A stretch of 64,000 nucleotides of DNA from Terrimonas_A sp040509495 (GTDB lineage: Bacteria; Bacteroidota; Bacteroidia; Chitinophagales; Chitinophagaceae). The notes under the pieces were generated by a model. The model searched no databases, was not told the DNA's origin, and saw only the letters and a program-made list of their open reading frames with translations. Positions 27,343 to 36,884 of the stretch are shown one piece after another. The stretch covers positions 1 to 64,000 of the forward strand of contig JBEVKW010000172.1 of assembly GCA_040509495.1 (NCBI GenBank), given 5' to 3'. Position 1 is the first letter of the stretch. The number at the start of each line of letters is the position of its first letter. The position numbers and the translations under genes were made by a program.

Positions 27343-28230
27343 CTATGCCGGATAAACTTCCAGGTTGGCTAACTCATACTTCTTCACTTCGGAAAAATTC
27401 TTTCCGCTTCCTTTTTTAAAGAACTTGCTGAAATGAGCATAGTCGCTGAAGCCAAGATCGCAGGCCACTTCTTTAAGACTGGCACCGGTGAGATTCACTT
27501 TCCTGATGGCCTCCATGATGACCCGTCTCCGGATATGTGAGCTGGCAGACTTTCCTGTTGCCTTTTTGATCGCAAGGTTCAGGTAACTGGGAGTAATGGA
27601 AAGCAGGGCTGCATAGTCGGACACCTTTTTGTTGGTTCTGAAATTCTTTTCCAGCAGAACATTGAACCGCTGGATCAGTAAGAACTTTCTTCCATCATCG
27701 GGATCGTCACGCAGCCGGTTGATCTTTCTCATCAGGTTGAACAGTAACACGTTCATAAATCCGCTCAGGATCTGCAGCTTGAAATTGCTTTGTGTCTCGA
27801 ACTCTACGCGCATCATCTCGCACAACTTTATACTCTCATACATCGCTGTTTCTTCTAACCTGATCACGTCTTTCTGCAAAGACATTACCTGGAACGCCGG
27901 AAAATACAAACCGGCAAACTCCCTGTCGCCGCTGAGGATAAGCGCCTGGTTAAACCGTATCAGGAAGCCCTCAGTATCTTTACCTGTTTCAACCCGGTTA
28001 TACCTGTTGCGCGATGTGCAGTAAAAACTATTGGCAGAAAGTAGCGGCCTGCTTTCCGGTAATGCAAGTGTTGCTTTGCCGCGCGAGACCAGGCAGATCT
28101 CAAACATATCCTCTCCTACAGGTGCGTCTTGCAGATCTGGAAGGTTTGAAAGGGGTTGTATGCTGAAATAAGCATACTGACCGGGCATTTTAAAAGCCGG
28201 AGGAGCATCGGCTGTAAAGATTTTCTTCAT
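27343..28230 (-). CDS. AraC family transcriptional regulator
   Basis: 295 residues. The N-terminal part (1-170) is a cupin-like sensing domain without a recognisable ligand site. The C-terminal part has two helix-turn-helix units: VSDYAALLSITPSYLNLAIKK and SLKEVACDLGFSDYAHFSKFFKK, the AraC signature. Genes for alpha/beta hydrolases flank it on the same strand at 4 and 40 bases, so it is probably a local activator of the run. A near-perfect inverted repeat at 29105-29128, upstream of the first gene of the run, is a candidate target. Confidence 0.93.
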   Translation of the reverse strand: MKKIFTADAPPAFKMPGQYAYFSIQPLSNLPDLQDAPVGEDMFEICLVSRGKATLALPESRPLLSANSFYCTSRNRYNRVETGKDTEGFLIRFNQALILSGDREFAGLYFPAFQVMSLQKDVIRLEETAMYESIKLCEMMRVEFETQSNFKLQILSGFMNVLLFNLMRKINRLRDDPDDGRKFLLIQRFNVLLEKNFRTNKKVSDYAALLSITPSYLNLAIKKATGKSASSHIRRRVIMEAIRKVNLTGASLKEVACDLGFSDYAHFSKFFKKGSGKNFSEVKKYELANLEVYPA

Positions 28231-28234
28231 TGCA

Positions 28235-29077
28235 TTAAAGTCTTTGAGTGAGCCAGCTGATTATATCATTTAAAACAACCTCATTATCGAGGTCGTTCAA
28301 CAGATCATGATAATGTCCTTCATACAACTTCAGCTCCCGGTCAATGGAAGAAACATGTTGCATGATGTACTTGCTTCCCGAGGGCTTTGTTGCCCTGTCT
28401 GCCGTTCCATGAAGAAGCAAGAGAGGGAGTGTGATCCGGCTGATCTCTTTCTTCATAAAGGCTGATGCCAGCAGCAGTTGCTGCATCGTTTTAACGGGTT
28501 GCTTCTCATTGATCGTTAGCGGATCATTTGTCATCGCATTCACAACAGCCATATCTCGGGAGAAGTCGGCATTCTTCAATTGGATCAGCTTTGCATGCGG
28601 AATAAAATGAGCCAGCATTTTTATAATGCCCAGTGCAAAACCGGGAGCTGGCAACTGAAAGGCAATGCTCTCAGATATGAGGCCCTGTAACTTATCTTGA
28701 TAAAGAATTGCATACACTGAGGCGAAGACACTGCCGGCACTATGTCCGAATAAAAAAATGGGTAACGGCGGCTGTGAGGTCGCGATCCTGACTAATTCAT
28801 TAATGTCAGCAATAATATCGCGATAGTCGTTGATGTAATAACGTTCACCGTCGGAATGGCCCCGCCCCCGTAGATCCAGTGCATACACATCAAAATCATT
28901 TTCCGTTAACCGGAGAGCCAGCTTTTGAAAATAATAGCTATGTGAGTTCAGGCCATGAACAAGCAACACAATTCCTTTTGGATTGTTGTTCGTCTTCCAT
29001 ACACGATAAAAAATAGTCTGTCCATCATTTGTTTTAAAGTCAGCAGTAAACTGGCTGTCGTTTGGATGCATAAGCAT
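28235..29077 (-). CDS. Alpha/beta hydrolase, monoacylglycerol lipase-like
   Basis: 280 residues. VHGLNSHSYYF (oxyanion), LDLRGRGHSDGERYYINDY (typical of monoacylglycerol lipases), GHSAGS (nucleophile Ser), HGTADRATKPSGS (acid) and EGHYHDLLND (base). This is a soluble lipase/esterase of the serine aminopeptidase-S33 group. It is the first gene of the minus-strand hydrolase run, ending 4 bases before the AraC start. Confidence 0.9.
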   Translation of the reverse strand: MLMHPNDSQFTADFKTNDGQTIFYRVWKTNNNPKGIVLLVHGLNSHSYYFQKLALRLTENDFDVYALDLRGRGHSDGERYYINDYRDIIADINELVRIATSQPPLPIFLFGHSAGSVFASVYAILYQDKLQGLISESIAFQLPAPGFALGIIKMLAHFIPHAKLIQLKNADFSRDMAVVNAMTNDPLTINEKQPVKTMQQLLLASAFMKKEISRITLPLLLLHGTADRATKPSGSKYIMQHVSSIDRELKLYEGHYHDLLNDLDNEVVLNDIISWLTQRL

Positions 29078-29449
29078 TAGTTAAGCTTGAGGGTGGTGAT
29101 TGTTGCTATACAGATCGTCTGTTATAGCAGATCACTTGTTTGCATCCAGTTAGTCCATTAATATGCCACTTCACAAATAAAAACAGACCATACAGATTGA
29201 CTGCTTCAATCCGTTCTTAGTCAGTGTCTTAATAAAGTGTGTGCAGATCGGGGGAATATAAAAATGAAATAGCAACTCCATTTTATTGGGAGTTGCTATT
29301 AAAAAAATCCAAAAATTTTGGAGATAGTATTTGCGTTATTTTGACGAGGTGGTAGTAACTGGAGTTGAAAGCCAGTACCGGAACGTGAAGTTTTTTTCAG
29401 TGACCATCAAAAAAACAACACCGGTTTGTCCGCCATCAATCAGCATGCT
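29078..29449. other. Gap with terminator and palindrome, hydrolase run to two-component system A
   Basis: No gene. It holds a near-palindrome at 29105-29128 (GCTATACAGA with TCTGTTATAGC, one-base bulge), about 30 bases upstream of the lipase start and a candidate operator, and the terminator at 29268-29300. Confidence 0.5.
29268..29300. terminator. Intrinsic terminator, works on both strands
   Basis: AATAGCAACTCC (29268-29279) pairs perfectly with GGAGTTGCTATT (29289-29300), loop of 9 bases, flanked by A-runs and T-runs on both sides. It ends the response-regulator transcript, whose stop is at 29450. Confidence 0.8.
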
Positions 29450-31417
29450 TTAATAAGCGTGCTGATCATCTGAAATATCTTCCTTGGTGATGTTCAGCTT
29501 TGCTATCTTGGCTTCAAGCGTTGTCGGTTTGATATTTAATAATTCCGCTGCCCCTTTGACTCCGCGGATCCGTCCTTTAACTTTTTTCAGAACGGAGATC
29601 ATGTAAGATCTTTCGGTCTCCCGCTGGATCTGTTTGATATCTTCAAACGAGTTCGTCAGCCCGTTGCCAACCTCTTTTTCCTCTATCCGGGCTAACACCC
29701 TTTTTAATTCGAGTTTTGATTTTCCGTCATTCAGGATCACGGACTGTTCCAGAATATTTCCCAGCTCGCGGATATTACCGGGCCAGTCATAGGCTGCGAG
29801 TTCATCGGCCATTGACGGCGAAATGCCATGAAAGGGCTTATTGAATTCCCTGCAAAATTTATCTGCGAAATATAATGCAAGCGCATATATATCACTTTTC
29901 CTTTCACGTAAAGGAGGAAGCGTGATGGGAAAGGCATTCAACCGATAATAAAGATCCAGCCTGAACCTTCCCTGTGCTACTTCCTGCTCCAGATTCTTGT
30001 TGGTCGCTGCCACAACGCGTACATTAACCTTGATCGGAGATGAACCACCTACATATTCTATCTCCTTTTCCTGTAAAACACGCAGCAGTTTTACCTGCAT
30101 GGCCAGTGGCAATTCCCCGATCTCATCCAGGAAAATGGTTCCGCCCTGCGCCTGCTCGAATTTACCTTTCCTTTTTTCACTGGCGCCTGTGAACGCGCCC
30201 TTCTGATGCCCAAATAATTCAGACTCGATCAGTGTAGGCGGAATGGCGCCACAATTCACTTTGACGAAAGGTTCTTTTTCCCTTCCTGAAAGGGTGTGGA
30301 TCAGTTGGGCCACTTTCTCTTTGCCTGTTCCACTTTCTCCGAATATTAAGACCGACGTATTGTAGGGCGCTACCTGTGCCGTAAGATCAAGGGCAGACAG
30401 CAATAAGTGATGGCTGCCGATAATGCTTTTAAATCTCACATCATTGACCTCCTGATGGAGCAATTGCCCGGAATTATCGGGAAGAGCCAATAAAGAAGCC
30501 GCAGCATTTGAATACAATCTTTCCGCAACCTCAGTAAGGCAATCATTCAATCTGCTTAATAACGCAACATGATCGTCTGTATAAATGTTTCCCTGCCGAC
30601 TGTAAAAGAAGTACTGCACTGACCGTCCATCACTCAGGTTGACGGTGAGAGAAAGATATGACTGCAAATTGAACGCCTGCGTCATCAAACCAGACAAAGT
30701 CGATACCACTTCTTGCTTCTCCGTTCCGCCCCTTGAGATGCCTGTTTCACCAGCTTCAGCAATGCCCGGGTCTGCCGGAACCTCACTCTCTTTCATCCCC
30801 GTGATGATCAGCAACTCTTTTTTACTGATGAACTGGTATTCATCAAATCCTATACGCAGGTATCCCTTGTCAATTGAAGGGTTGCTGACCGTTTCTTTGT
30901 ATGCCGAAATAAAAAGATCAAATGGAATAGAAGACTGCAGTTGCCTGACGATCTTCAAGATCCGTTGGTCAACTGAAATAGCTTCACTGCTGGCTTTTTT
31001 GAGTTTATCCTCGAGCAACGCTTCCTGTCGGAGTTTTGATTGAGTGCTTTGTTCATGACGGTACCACGCAATGTCCAGCGTTACGAGAAGGTCTTTTTTG
31101 CGGAATGGTTTTACCAAAAAACCGTAAGGGTCGGTTGCTTTGGCTTCTTCCAGGATTTTCTGGCTGGAATTAGCCGATAAAAAAACGAAGGGGATATTTT
31201 CAGCCCGCAGCTCTTTTGCTATTTCAATACCAGAAGAATTTCGTTCCAGGCGGATATCGAGCAGAACCATATCCGGCTTGTTGCGTGCGATCATTTCTGC
31301 CGATTCATCTGCGGAAGCTGCAATACCCGTTACATTGTAGCCAGCCCCCGTTAAGATCAACCGGAGATCATTCGCTACGATAAATTCGTCTTCTACTATC
31401 AATAAAGTCTTACTCAT
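29450..31417 (-). CDS. Sigma-54-type response regulator A (REC, central domain, AAA+, HTH)
   Basis: 655 residues. The receiver domain (1-125) has the phosphorylation site Asp54 in LLDIRL and Lys in LVKPFR. Residues 150-330 form a GAF-like sensing domain. The AAA+ domain (about 335-575) has Walker A GESGTGKE and the GAFTGA loop that contacts sigma-54. A Fis-type helix-turn-helix ends the protein (RGVKGAAELLNIKPTTLEAKIAKL). The start codon overlaps the kinase stop by one base (TAATG), so the two are translated together. It is paralogous to 50324-52261. The target promoters are not evident; I found no clear -24/-12 site nearby. Confidence 0.95.
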   Translation of the reverse strand: MSKTLLIVEDEFIVANDLRLILTGAGYNVTGIAASADESAEMIARNKPDMVLLDIRLERNSSGIEIAKELRAENIPFVFLSANSSQKILEEAKATDPYGFLVKPFRKKDLLVTLDIAWYRHEQSTQSKLRQEALLEDKLKKASSEAISVDQRILKIVRQLQSSIPFDLFISAYKETVSNPSIDKGYLRIGFDEYQFISKKELLIITGMKESEVPADPGIAEAGETGISRGGTEKQEVVSTLSGLMTQAFNLQSYLSLTVNLSDGRSVQYFFYSRQGNIYTDDHVALLSRLNDCLTEVAERLYSNAAASLLALPDNSGQLLHQEVNDVRFKSIIGSHHLLLSALDLTAQVAPYNTSVLIFGESGTGKEKVAQLIHTLSGREKEPFVKVNCGAIPPTLIESELFGHQKGAFTGASEKRKGKFEQAQGGTIFLDEIGELPLAMQVKLLRVLQEKEIEYVGGSSPIKVNVRVVAATNKNLEQEVAQGRFRLDLYYRLNAFPITLPPLRERKSDIYALALYFADKFCREFNKPFHGISPSMADELAAYDWPGNIRELGNILEQSVILNDGKSKLELKRVLARIEEKEVGNGLTNSFEDIKQIQRETERSYMISVLKKVKGRIRGVKGAAELLNIKPTTLEAKIAKLNITKEDISDDQHAY

Positions 31418-33900
31418 TAAATCGCCATTATTTCGTTAACTGTGGATTTCTCCACACGCTCGACAGTCGCTTTTCGGAATCGCACCGTTATATGCAATCC
31501 GTTATCGCTTTTAAAGGTCAGAATCCCGCCAAGCTGTTTTGCAAGTCCGCGCATCAGATCAAAACCAAGTGAATTATGCCGGGATATATCAAGTCCTGCC
31601 GGCAAGCCCACTCCGTTATCGACTATTTGCAGCACTAAACGATCATCTGCATCCTGATGCAATGTTAAGCGTACGGTTCCTTCCCTGCTTCCCGGGAAAG
31701 CATACTTCATCACATTAACGATACATTCGTTAATGATCAGGCCCAGAGGGATTGCCTGCGATACATCAAGGTCCAGTGGCTCGATCTCCTGTTCGAAAAT
31801 GATCCTTTTTTCTGTATCAAAACTTTCCTGTACATAAGATACCAACTCATTAATGTAATCCTGCATGGCAATACAGGACATGTTATCTGAAAGATACAAT
31901 TTCTGATGGATCAATGCCATGGCCTGCATCCGGCGTTGACTGTCATTGATCGCAGTCCTTGCATCCCTGTTATCGATATATACTGATTGTGAGTTCAACA
32001 GGCTGATCACGATCTGCAGATTGTTCTTCACCCGGTGGTGGATCTCTTTCAACAGCCATTCTTTATCGTCAACAAGGTCCTGCAGTTGTTCATTTTTCCG
32101 GCTGATCACTTTATTGGCTCCCTGTTTCAACCTGTTTTGGCGGTATAACAGTCCCGCGATGATCAGGACTGTAATAATGCCGGCAATGGTGAGGTTTCTC
32201 AGCAGAGCGGCCCGTTTCGATCTTTCCTTTTCCAGAGCAGCCTGTTGCGTTAACTGGGAGATCTGACCTTCTTTTTCCTGTATCTGGTATAACACCTGGA
32301 GCTCTTCTGCCTGCCGGATCTTTGTTACTTTAAAAGTTGCATCCAGCAGTGTAACGTATTTTTTGTAATGTGCCACAGCCGATCGGTCATCCCCCAGTAT
32401 AGAATCGATGGTGATCAGGGTGCGGTAGAGATCGAGGTCAGCGGTTAGCGGCCGTAGTCTTGAGCGCGGGGCCAGGAGATGAGTATCCAGGATTTTCCTT
32501 GCTTTCCGGTATTCTCCTTTTTTCATTAAAAGAAAGCCAGTCAGCTCTTCAATGTCCGTTCTCCGGAAAGGTGGCCTGAATGTTTCAGCAATGGTCTCCA
32601 GTGAATCCATTTTTGCCAGGTGCCACTCAACCATTTTCAGTTGATTATTGTACAAATAGCCATAAGCAAATGCATAATGATAGGTGAACTGATCCGCCAG
32701 TGTTTCCGGCGGGGTCACCTGCGTTGAAATATTCTTTACCATTTCCAGGGCCTCCTTGCTCTTTCCATTCTGCGACATCCGATAAACGACGGCGATCATC
32801 TGGTTATAGACCGTTGGATTCCGCTGTCGCAGGAAGTGTTGGATCGCTTTTTCGATCACAGCGAAACTTTCCTCTTCCCGGCCTTCTGACGACAGCATGA
32901 GAGACAGGTTACTGTGAAAGTATCCCCACCCTATACTGTCAAGGCAATTCTCTGACACTTTGATCATTTCAAGTGTGTATCGCAATGGTTCGCCAAATTT
33001 GCCCATGAATGTGTTTACCATCGACAATGCCTGCGCATTATAGTGTATATACGGAAACTGGATTGACTCCGCGAGGCGATATGCCTGCTCCAATACCTCA
33101 TGGGCAGTATCCAGTTGACCCGAGGCCGTGAACAAATAACCGGCATCTGTCAGCGCATTGATCTCTCCTTCCTTATTACCCAGGCTGTGACAGAGGGCGG
33201 CAGCTGCGCGGGTGTCATTGATCTTACCAGGAAAACTCGCACCCGTTGGCGGTGTATACCTGCTGCGATAAGCCAGTGCTTTTGCTTCTGTTTGTTTATC
33301 CCCCGCATACCTGCACTGCCTGATCAGCCGGGCATATATCGAATCGCCCTCGGAGTTACCGGCCTGTAAATACATTTTTCCCAGCAGGCAAAGGGCCTGC
33401 CGGCCCATCCCGGGTTCGTTAAGTTTGCGGCTTTCAGTGATCACCTGCTGAAGATAATGTTCGACGCTATCGCGGAAATAGGTATAGCTGTTCCGCTGAA
33501 ACGCGTAATACGATCCCAGCAGTAGCAACCGCTGCAGGCGCTTCCGGCCGCTTGCCGCCGACAACTGACGCACACCGCTCGCCGGGTCTTTCCTGTCTAT
33601 CCATTGCGATTCCTTGAAAAGCTCCTGGTCTCCGAAACCTTCTGCCAGTATAGAGAAGCGGCTGAGGCCGAGCGACCGACTGGCCTTGAACAAAGCACTG
33701 TCGAGATCCACCTGACCCTCATTTACCACATTGATAAAAGTGGAACTTAATAGCAGATACAGTCGCTGCCAGGACTCCTTATCCTCCTGTGGATGGTGAT
33801 AGGTATAGCTTGTTAAAGCGTTTGGAGTGGAAGATGCGGGTTGGGCACCCACCTGTGTCATCAAGCTGACCAGCAGCCATATCAAAGCTAATCTGTACAT
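31417..33900 (-). CDS. TPR sensor histidine kinase A (HisKA_2 type)
   Basis: 827 residues with a signal peptide (ending VGAQ), about 500 residues of tetratricopeptide-like helical repeats predicted outside the inner membrane, one membrane segment (about 568-587, IAGIITVLIIAGLLY), a short coiled coil, then the HisKA_2 dimerisation domain EIHHRVKNN (phospho-His at 621/622) and an ATPase domain (N box INECIVNVMKYAF, G1 VDNGVGLP). This architecture is typical of Bacteroidota. It partners the response regulator directly downstream. It is paralogous to 52266-54518. Ligand unknown; the long TPR part suggests protein or peptide sensing. Confidence 0.94.
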   Translation of the reverse strand: MYRLALIWLLVSLMTQVGAQPASSTPNALTSYTYHHPQEDKESWQRLYLLLSSTFINVVNEGQVDLDSALFKASRSLGLSRFSILAEGFGDQELFKESQWIDRKDPASGVRQLSAASGRKRLQRLLLLGSYYAFQRNSYTYFRDSVEHYLQQVITESRKLNEPGMGRQALCLLGKMYLQAGNSEGDSIYARLIRQCRYAGDKQTEAKALAYRSRYTPPTGASFPGKINDTRAAAALCHSLGNKEGEINALTDAGYLFTASGQLDTAHEVLEQAYRLAESIQFPYIHYNAQALSMVNTFMGKFGEPLRYTLEMIKVSENCLDSIGWGYFHSNLSLMLSSEGREEESFAVIEKAIQHFLRQRNPTVYNQMIAVVYRMSQNGKSKEALEMVKNISTQVTPPETLADQFTYHYAFAYGYLYNNQLKMVEWHLAKMDSLETIAETFRPPFRRTDIEELTGFLLMKKGEYRKARKILDTHLLAPRSRLRPLTADLDLYRTLITIDSILGDDRSAVAHYKKYVTLLDATFKVTKIRQAEELQVLYQIQEKEGQISQLTQQAALEKERSKRAALLRNLTIAGIITVLIIAGLLYRQNRLKQGANKVISRKNEQLQDLVDDKEWLLKEIHHRVKNNLQIVISLLNSQSVYIDNRDARTAINDSQRRMQAMALIHQKLYLSDNMSCIAMQDYINELVSYVQESFDTEKRIIFEQEIEPLDLDVSQAIPLGLIINECIVNVMKYAFPGSREGTVRLTLHQDADDRLVLQIVDNGVGLPAGLDISRHNSLGFDLMRGLAKQLGGILTFKSDNGLHITVRFRKATVERVEKSTVNEIMAI

Positions 33901-34261
33901 AGATTCCTTTTTTTCGATGCAGAGTTGCGAACTTTTAAAGATAAGAAATTTAATAGCTGCATCTTGCGCTGTTATAATTAATACAGCATTTTGATGTATA
34001 CGAACATGTGTGCGGCGGCCGGTGGCCGAAGGGAGGCGCTGTTAATGAGTGCGAAGATGACGGCTTCTACGAAGCCGATGCGTAGTCGGCGACATACGCA
34101 TAACCCTTGATTGTTGTTGAGTTCGTTATGGGTTGGGAAGAGACCACGGGCAACCGGAAAATTCAAGAACGTAGCAGCCTCTTCCCGAAAAAAACATTTT
34201 TCCACCGTTAAAACTACATTGTCCGAACGCGGCTTCTTCTTTCCTTCAGCAAAAATCAATC
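33901..34261. other. Gap between kinase A and the RAYT gene, with REP copy 1
   Basis: Contains REP copy 1 (34059-34141) and, to its right, 120 bases up to the transposase start that show no other gene. The kinase A promoter should lie in 33901-34050. Confidence 0.5.
34059..34141 (+). repeat. REP element, copy 1
   Basis: Two hairpins in tandem: GGCTTC-TAC-GAAGCC, then ATGCGTA...TACGCAT, followed by a conserved tail (AACCCTTGATTGTTGTTGAG, then TTCGTTAT and GGTTGGGAAGA). It is nearly identical to copy 2 at 35089-35171, and the two flank the RAYT transposase gene. Confidence 0.85.
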
Positions 34262-34819
34262 ATGCTCATCGGAGGATACAAGATCCGCAATCAGGCTGCT
34301 GCTCACTTTCTGACATTTACTGTTGTGGGTTGGATAGACGTATTCACCCGCCAGCTTTACAGGGATATACTGCTTGATAACATCCGATACTGTCAACAGA
34401 ACCGCGGGCTATTAGTTCATGCATGGTGTCTGATGAGCAATCATATTCACCTGGTGGCTACAGCCGGCAAAAAGGATCTCAGTGATGTTATCCGGGATTT
34501 CAAAAAAGAAAGTGCCCGCCAGTTACTGCGATCTATTTCCGGTAACCGTGCTGAAAGCCGCCGTGAATGGATGCTGTCTCTCTTTTCCGACTTTGGACGA
34601 TCCAACTCACGCAATAGCCGATACCAGTTCTGGAAACAGGATAATCATCCCGAGGAACTTTTTACCGGCCCAGTAATTTTTCAAAAAATCGACTATACCC
34701 ATCAGAACCCAGTGGCGGCCGGCATTGTGGATAAGGCCGAAGACTACCTGTACAGCAGTGCGAGAGATTATCGTTTGGGAAGGAAGTGTGGTTTGCTGGA
34801 AATTGATTTCCTTGTATGA
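34262..34819 (+). CDS. REP-associated tyrosine transposase (RAYT, Y1 family)
   Basis: 185 residues, the usual length of IS200/IS605-like Y1 transposases of the RAYT group. It carries the HUH-type metal motif MSNHIHLVA and the tyrosine in DYTHQNPVAAGIV; the tail VDKAEDYLYSSARDY is a RAYT hallmark. These enzymes cut single-stranded DNA at REP hairpins. The gene lies between REP copies in both orientations (34059-34141, 34881-34954, 35089-35171), so it is the likely mobiliser of those repeats. It appears intact. Confidence 0.93.
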   Translation: MLIGGYKIRNQAAAHFLTFTVVGWIDVFTRQLYRDILLDNIRYCQQNRGLLVHAWCLMSNHIHLVATAGKKDLSDVIRDFKKESARQLLRSISGNRAESRREWMLSLFSDFGRSNSRNSRYQFWKQDNHPEELFTGPVIFQKIDYTHQNPVAAGIVDKAEDYLYSSARDYRLGRKCGLLEIDFLV

Positions 34820-34880
34820 AAGGGAATGGTTTTATAAGTGGAAGGCTCGATACATCGTTTAACTTACTCCATTCTTTATC

Positions 34881-34954
34881 CCACATGAAATGAACTCAAC
34901 AACTGTCGAGCGTTGTATGTAGTCTGTAACTACATACGGTTTCGAAGAAACCGC
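34881..34954 (-). repeat. REP element, inverted divergent copy
   Basis: Read on the minus strand it matches the other REP copies: hairpin GGTTTC-TTC-GAAACC (34938-34952), then GTATGTAGT-TACAG-ACTACATAC (34915-34937), then the shared GTTGTTGAGTTC tail. It is the divergent, inverted member of the array and sits directly behind the transposase gene. Confidence 0.7.
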
Positions 34955-35088
34955 CCGCTTGCAGGTTTGAGTTGGTAGCGGTTTAATCGGGCATCGAAAA
35001 AGCGACTTAGCCTTGGAGGCCTTCTTCACATGCGCAAACAAATCAGAGGGTGAGAGATCGGCCAACGACTGGCTGACAACAGCAGGCG

Positions 35089-35171
35089 GACGGCTTCTAC
35101 GAAGCCGATGCGTAGCCGGAGACGTACGCATAACCCTTGATTGTTGTTGAGTTCGTTATTGGTTGGGAAGA
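35089..35171 (+). repeat. REP element, copy 2
   Basis: Nearly identical to copy 1 over at least 80 bases, including both hairpins and the tail. Similarity to copy 1 seems to continue weakly for about 20 bases beyond the right end. Confidence 0.85.
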
Positions 35172-35228
35172 AATTACTGGTAACGGAGTAACAAACTGAT
35201 CATTATGGTCATTCTCATCATCGCGTAA

Positions 35229-36242
35229 TTATTTTTTAATTGTATTTCTTAACTGATTCCGGGTATTCTCGAGTTGCGCCATTGCGTACAGGTCATTCCA
35301 CCCGTAAGCAGCCAGGCCATTTGAGGTCGGCTCATGAAGTTTGTATAATTCCAGCGCCGTCTTCGCATCTCCCGTTAAAACGCTTGCCCATGCCAGGTTA
35401 TAATCTGTCATTTTTTTCACATCGCTCTGCTGTTGAAAAACTGCTTTTGCAGATTGCAATACTTTGTCTGCTTCGGCGGTATTGCCGGCATCCAATAAGC
35501 TATATGCTTGCTTTAGCTGATCTGCCGCGGTATTGAGTTTGCTGTATTCAGCCACTCCGCCTGCATCTGGAATAAATGCACAGACCATAGATCTTCTCTC
35601 CGAATAATCTGTATAAAGGGCCGTCATCATTATAGCAACTTTCTTATAGGCTGCCAACATCGCATACCTTTCGATGTACCTGCTGATGTCTTTATTGCCT
35701 GTTTGAAATTCCCTGGCTTCCTTTTCAGTGCCGAAATAAACCGGCGAATACATCATCGTATTGTATTTGGGTGTACTCTTTATATATAAAATGGAATGCT
35801 CCTCGCTGCCCGTGAACACATCAAACGAATACAAAGTTTGCAGGGCAGCATCCTTTATCAAGAGGCGGCAGGGAAAATTATATGTATAATCAAGCGCATA
35901 GGCATTTCCTTCATTACGAATACCTTTAAACTGCACATTGGTGATACCGGATGCTTCAATCACAAAAGTCACATCGGGAGTATTGCCTTTGTTCTTTGCC
36001 TTCAGAGGCATGTCGCTAAATGAAAAAAGTATTCCATCCATCTGCATCTCCCGATGGCTGGCATAATAGGTCAGCTTTTCCGGGAAAACGGGATTGTAGG
36101 TATTCTCTTTTGTAAGAGCCTGCACCAATGCAGGATATTTCATTTTAACAGACGAACTGCTGTGTTTGATCTTAACAGACGACTGCGATAAGGTAACCTG
36201 ACTGACTAATGCCGCACAGCCAAGTAGAAGAGTTAATTTCAT
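35229..36242 (-). CDS. Secreted hypothetical protein
   Basis: 337 residues from ATG 36242, which begins a signal peptide (MKLTLLLGCAALVSQVTLSQ). I do not recognise the family. The first half is beta-rich (repeated short strands, 60-190). The second half is helical; the stretch from about 245 (LKQAYSLLDAGNTAEADKVLQ, then DYNLAWASVLTGDAKTALELY) resembles TPR repeats. It stands alone on the minus strand, between REP copy 2 and the phosphodiesterase fragment. Confidence 0.8.
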   Translation of the reverse strand: MKLTLLLGCAALVSQVTLSQSSVKIKHSSSSVKMKYPALVQALTKENTYNPVFPEKLTYYASHREMQMDGILFSFSDMPLKAKNKGNTPDVTFVIEASGITNVQFKGIRNEGNAYALDYTYNFPCRLLIKDAALQTLYSFDVFTGSEEHSILYIKSTPKYNTMMYSPVYFGTEKEAREFQTGNKDISRYIERYAMLAAYKKVAIMMTALYTDYSERRSMVCAFIPDAGGVAEYSKLNTAADQLKQAYSLLDAGNTAEADKVLQSAKAVFQQQSDVKKMTDYNLAWASVLTGDAKTALELYKLHEPTSNGLAAYGWNDLYAMAQLENTRNQLRNTIKK

Positions 36243-36316
36243 GTGATATATAATTTGTATATCAATAAACAAATTTTTATTGACAACACAAATACTATTC
36301 TTTAAAAAGAATCGCG

Positions 36317-36778
36317 CTAATCTAAAAGGGTCATTGTTAGTCGATGCAAATACTCAAACTGGCTGCATTTTATATAAACTCCGATAGCGGTATCCGCTTT
36401 TTCAATTGCGGAGATATACTGCGGAGACATCCACTTATACGTATGACCTGCGTGGTCTGTATGAACATTGTAAAGGAATATCAGTTCGGGAAATTTCCGG
36501 TTGGCTTTTATAAAGTCGAAGGCATCGTTGTACAGGCTGTCAAAACCATAACTCTGCTGAAAAAGCAACCGGTCGAAATAATTCTTATTGAAAGCATTGA
36601 TCAGCTCTGCCCAATTGTAGTAAAAAGCTGTTTTCACATTAAGCACCTTATCTTTTGCAAGCTTGAATATGGAAGGATAATAACCGCTGTCATCTGTTTG
36701 AAGCGGCTGCAGTGAATGCTGCGCAACAGTCCATTGGATGTGATTACCGAGGCAATATGTATCCCCCAAATGCGGCAC
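36317..36778 (-). pseudogene. Fragment of the secreted phosphodiesterase gene
   Basis: About 120 residues (36379-36745) match the intact gene at 17111-18052 with only about ten differences: from WTV-QHSLQPLQTDDSGYYP to SAIEKADTAIGV. The signal peptide, the first metal Asp, the nucleophile Thr and the C-terminal zinc motif ITDHGGH are all missing. The flanking sequence is unrelated. HTDHAGH is kept, but the fragment cannot be active. It lies between REP copy 2 and REP copy 3, which suggests that repeat-mediated rearrangement created it. Confidence 0.88.
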
Positions 36779-36884
36779 TTCTTTTAACGCCGGAAGAAAT
36801 CCGTGTCTTTAAAATCTTCATCTACTGCGTAAAAAATATTAGTAGTTGATATGGCGTTCCGCGACTGACTAACGACAACGAACC

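Larger units (their letters stand above)
34820..35228. other. Gap after the RAYT gene holding two REP copies
   Basis: Apart from the inverted REP copy (34881-34954) and REP copy 2 (35089-35171) I see no gene. Between them, GCCCG and CGGGC near 34953 and 35000 can pair over a long loop. Confidence 0.5.

Noticed and set aside
34482..34676. Second frame inside the RAYT gene
   Set aside because: Shadow of the transposase frame, which has all motifs.
34059..35171. CRISPR array suspected from repeated hairpins
   Set aside because: Only a few copies, irregular spacing, both orientations and no cas genes; the REP/RAYT explanation fits.
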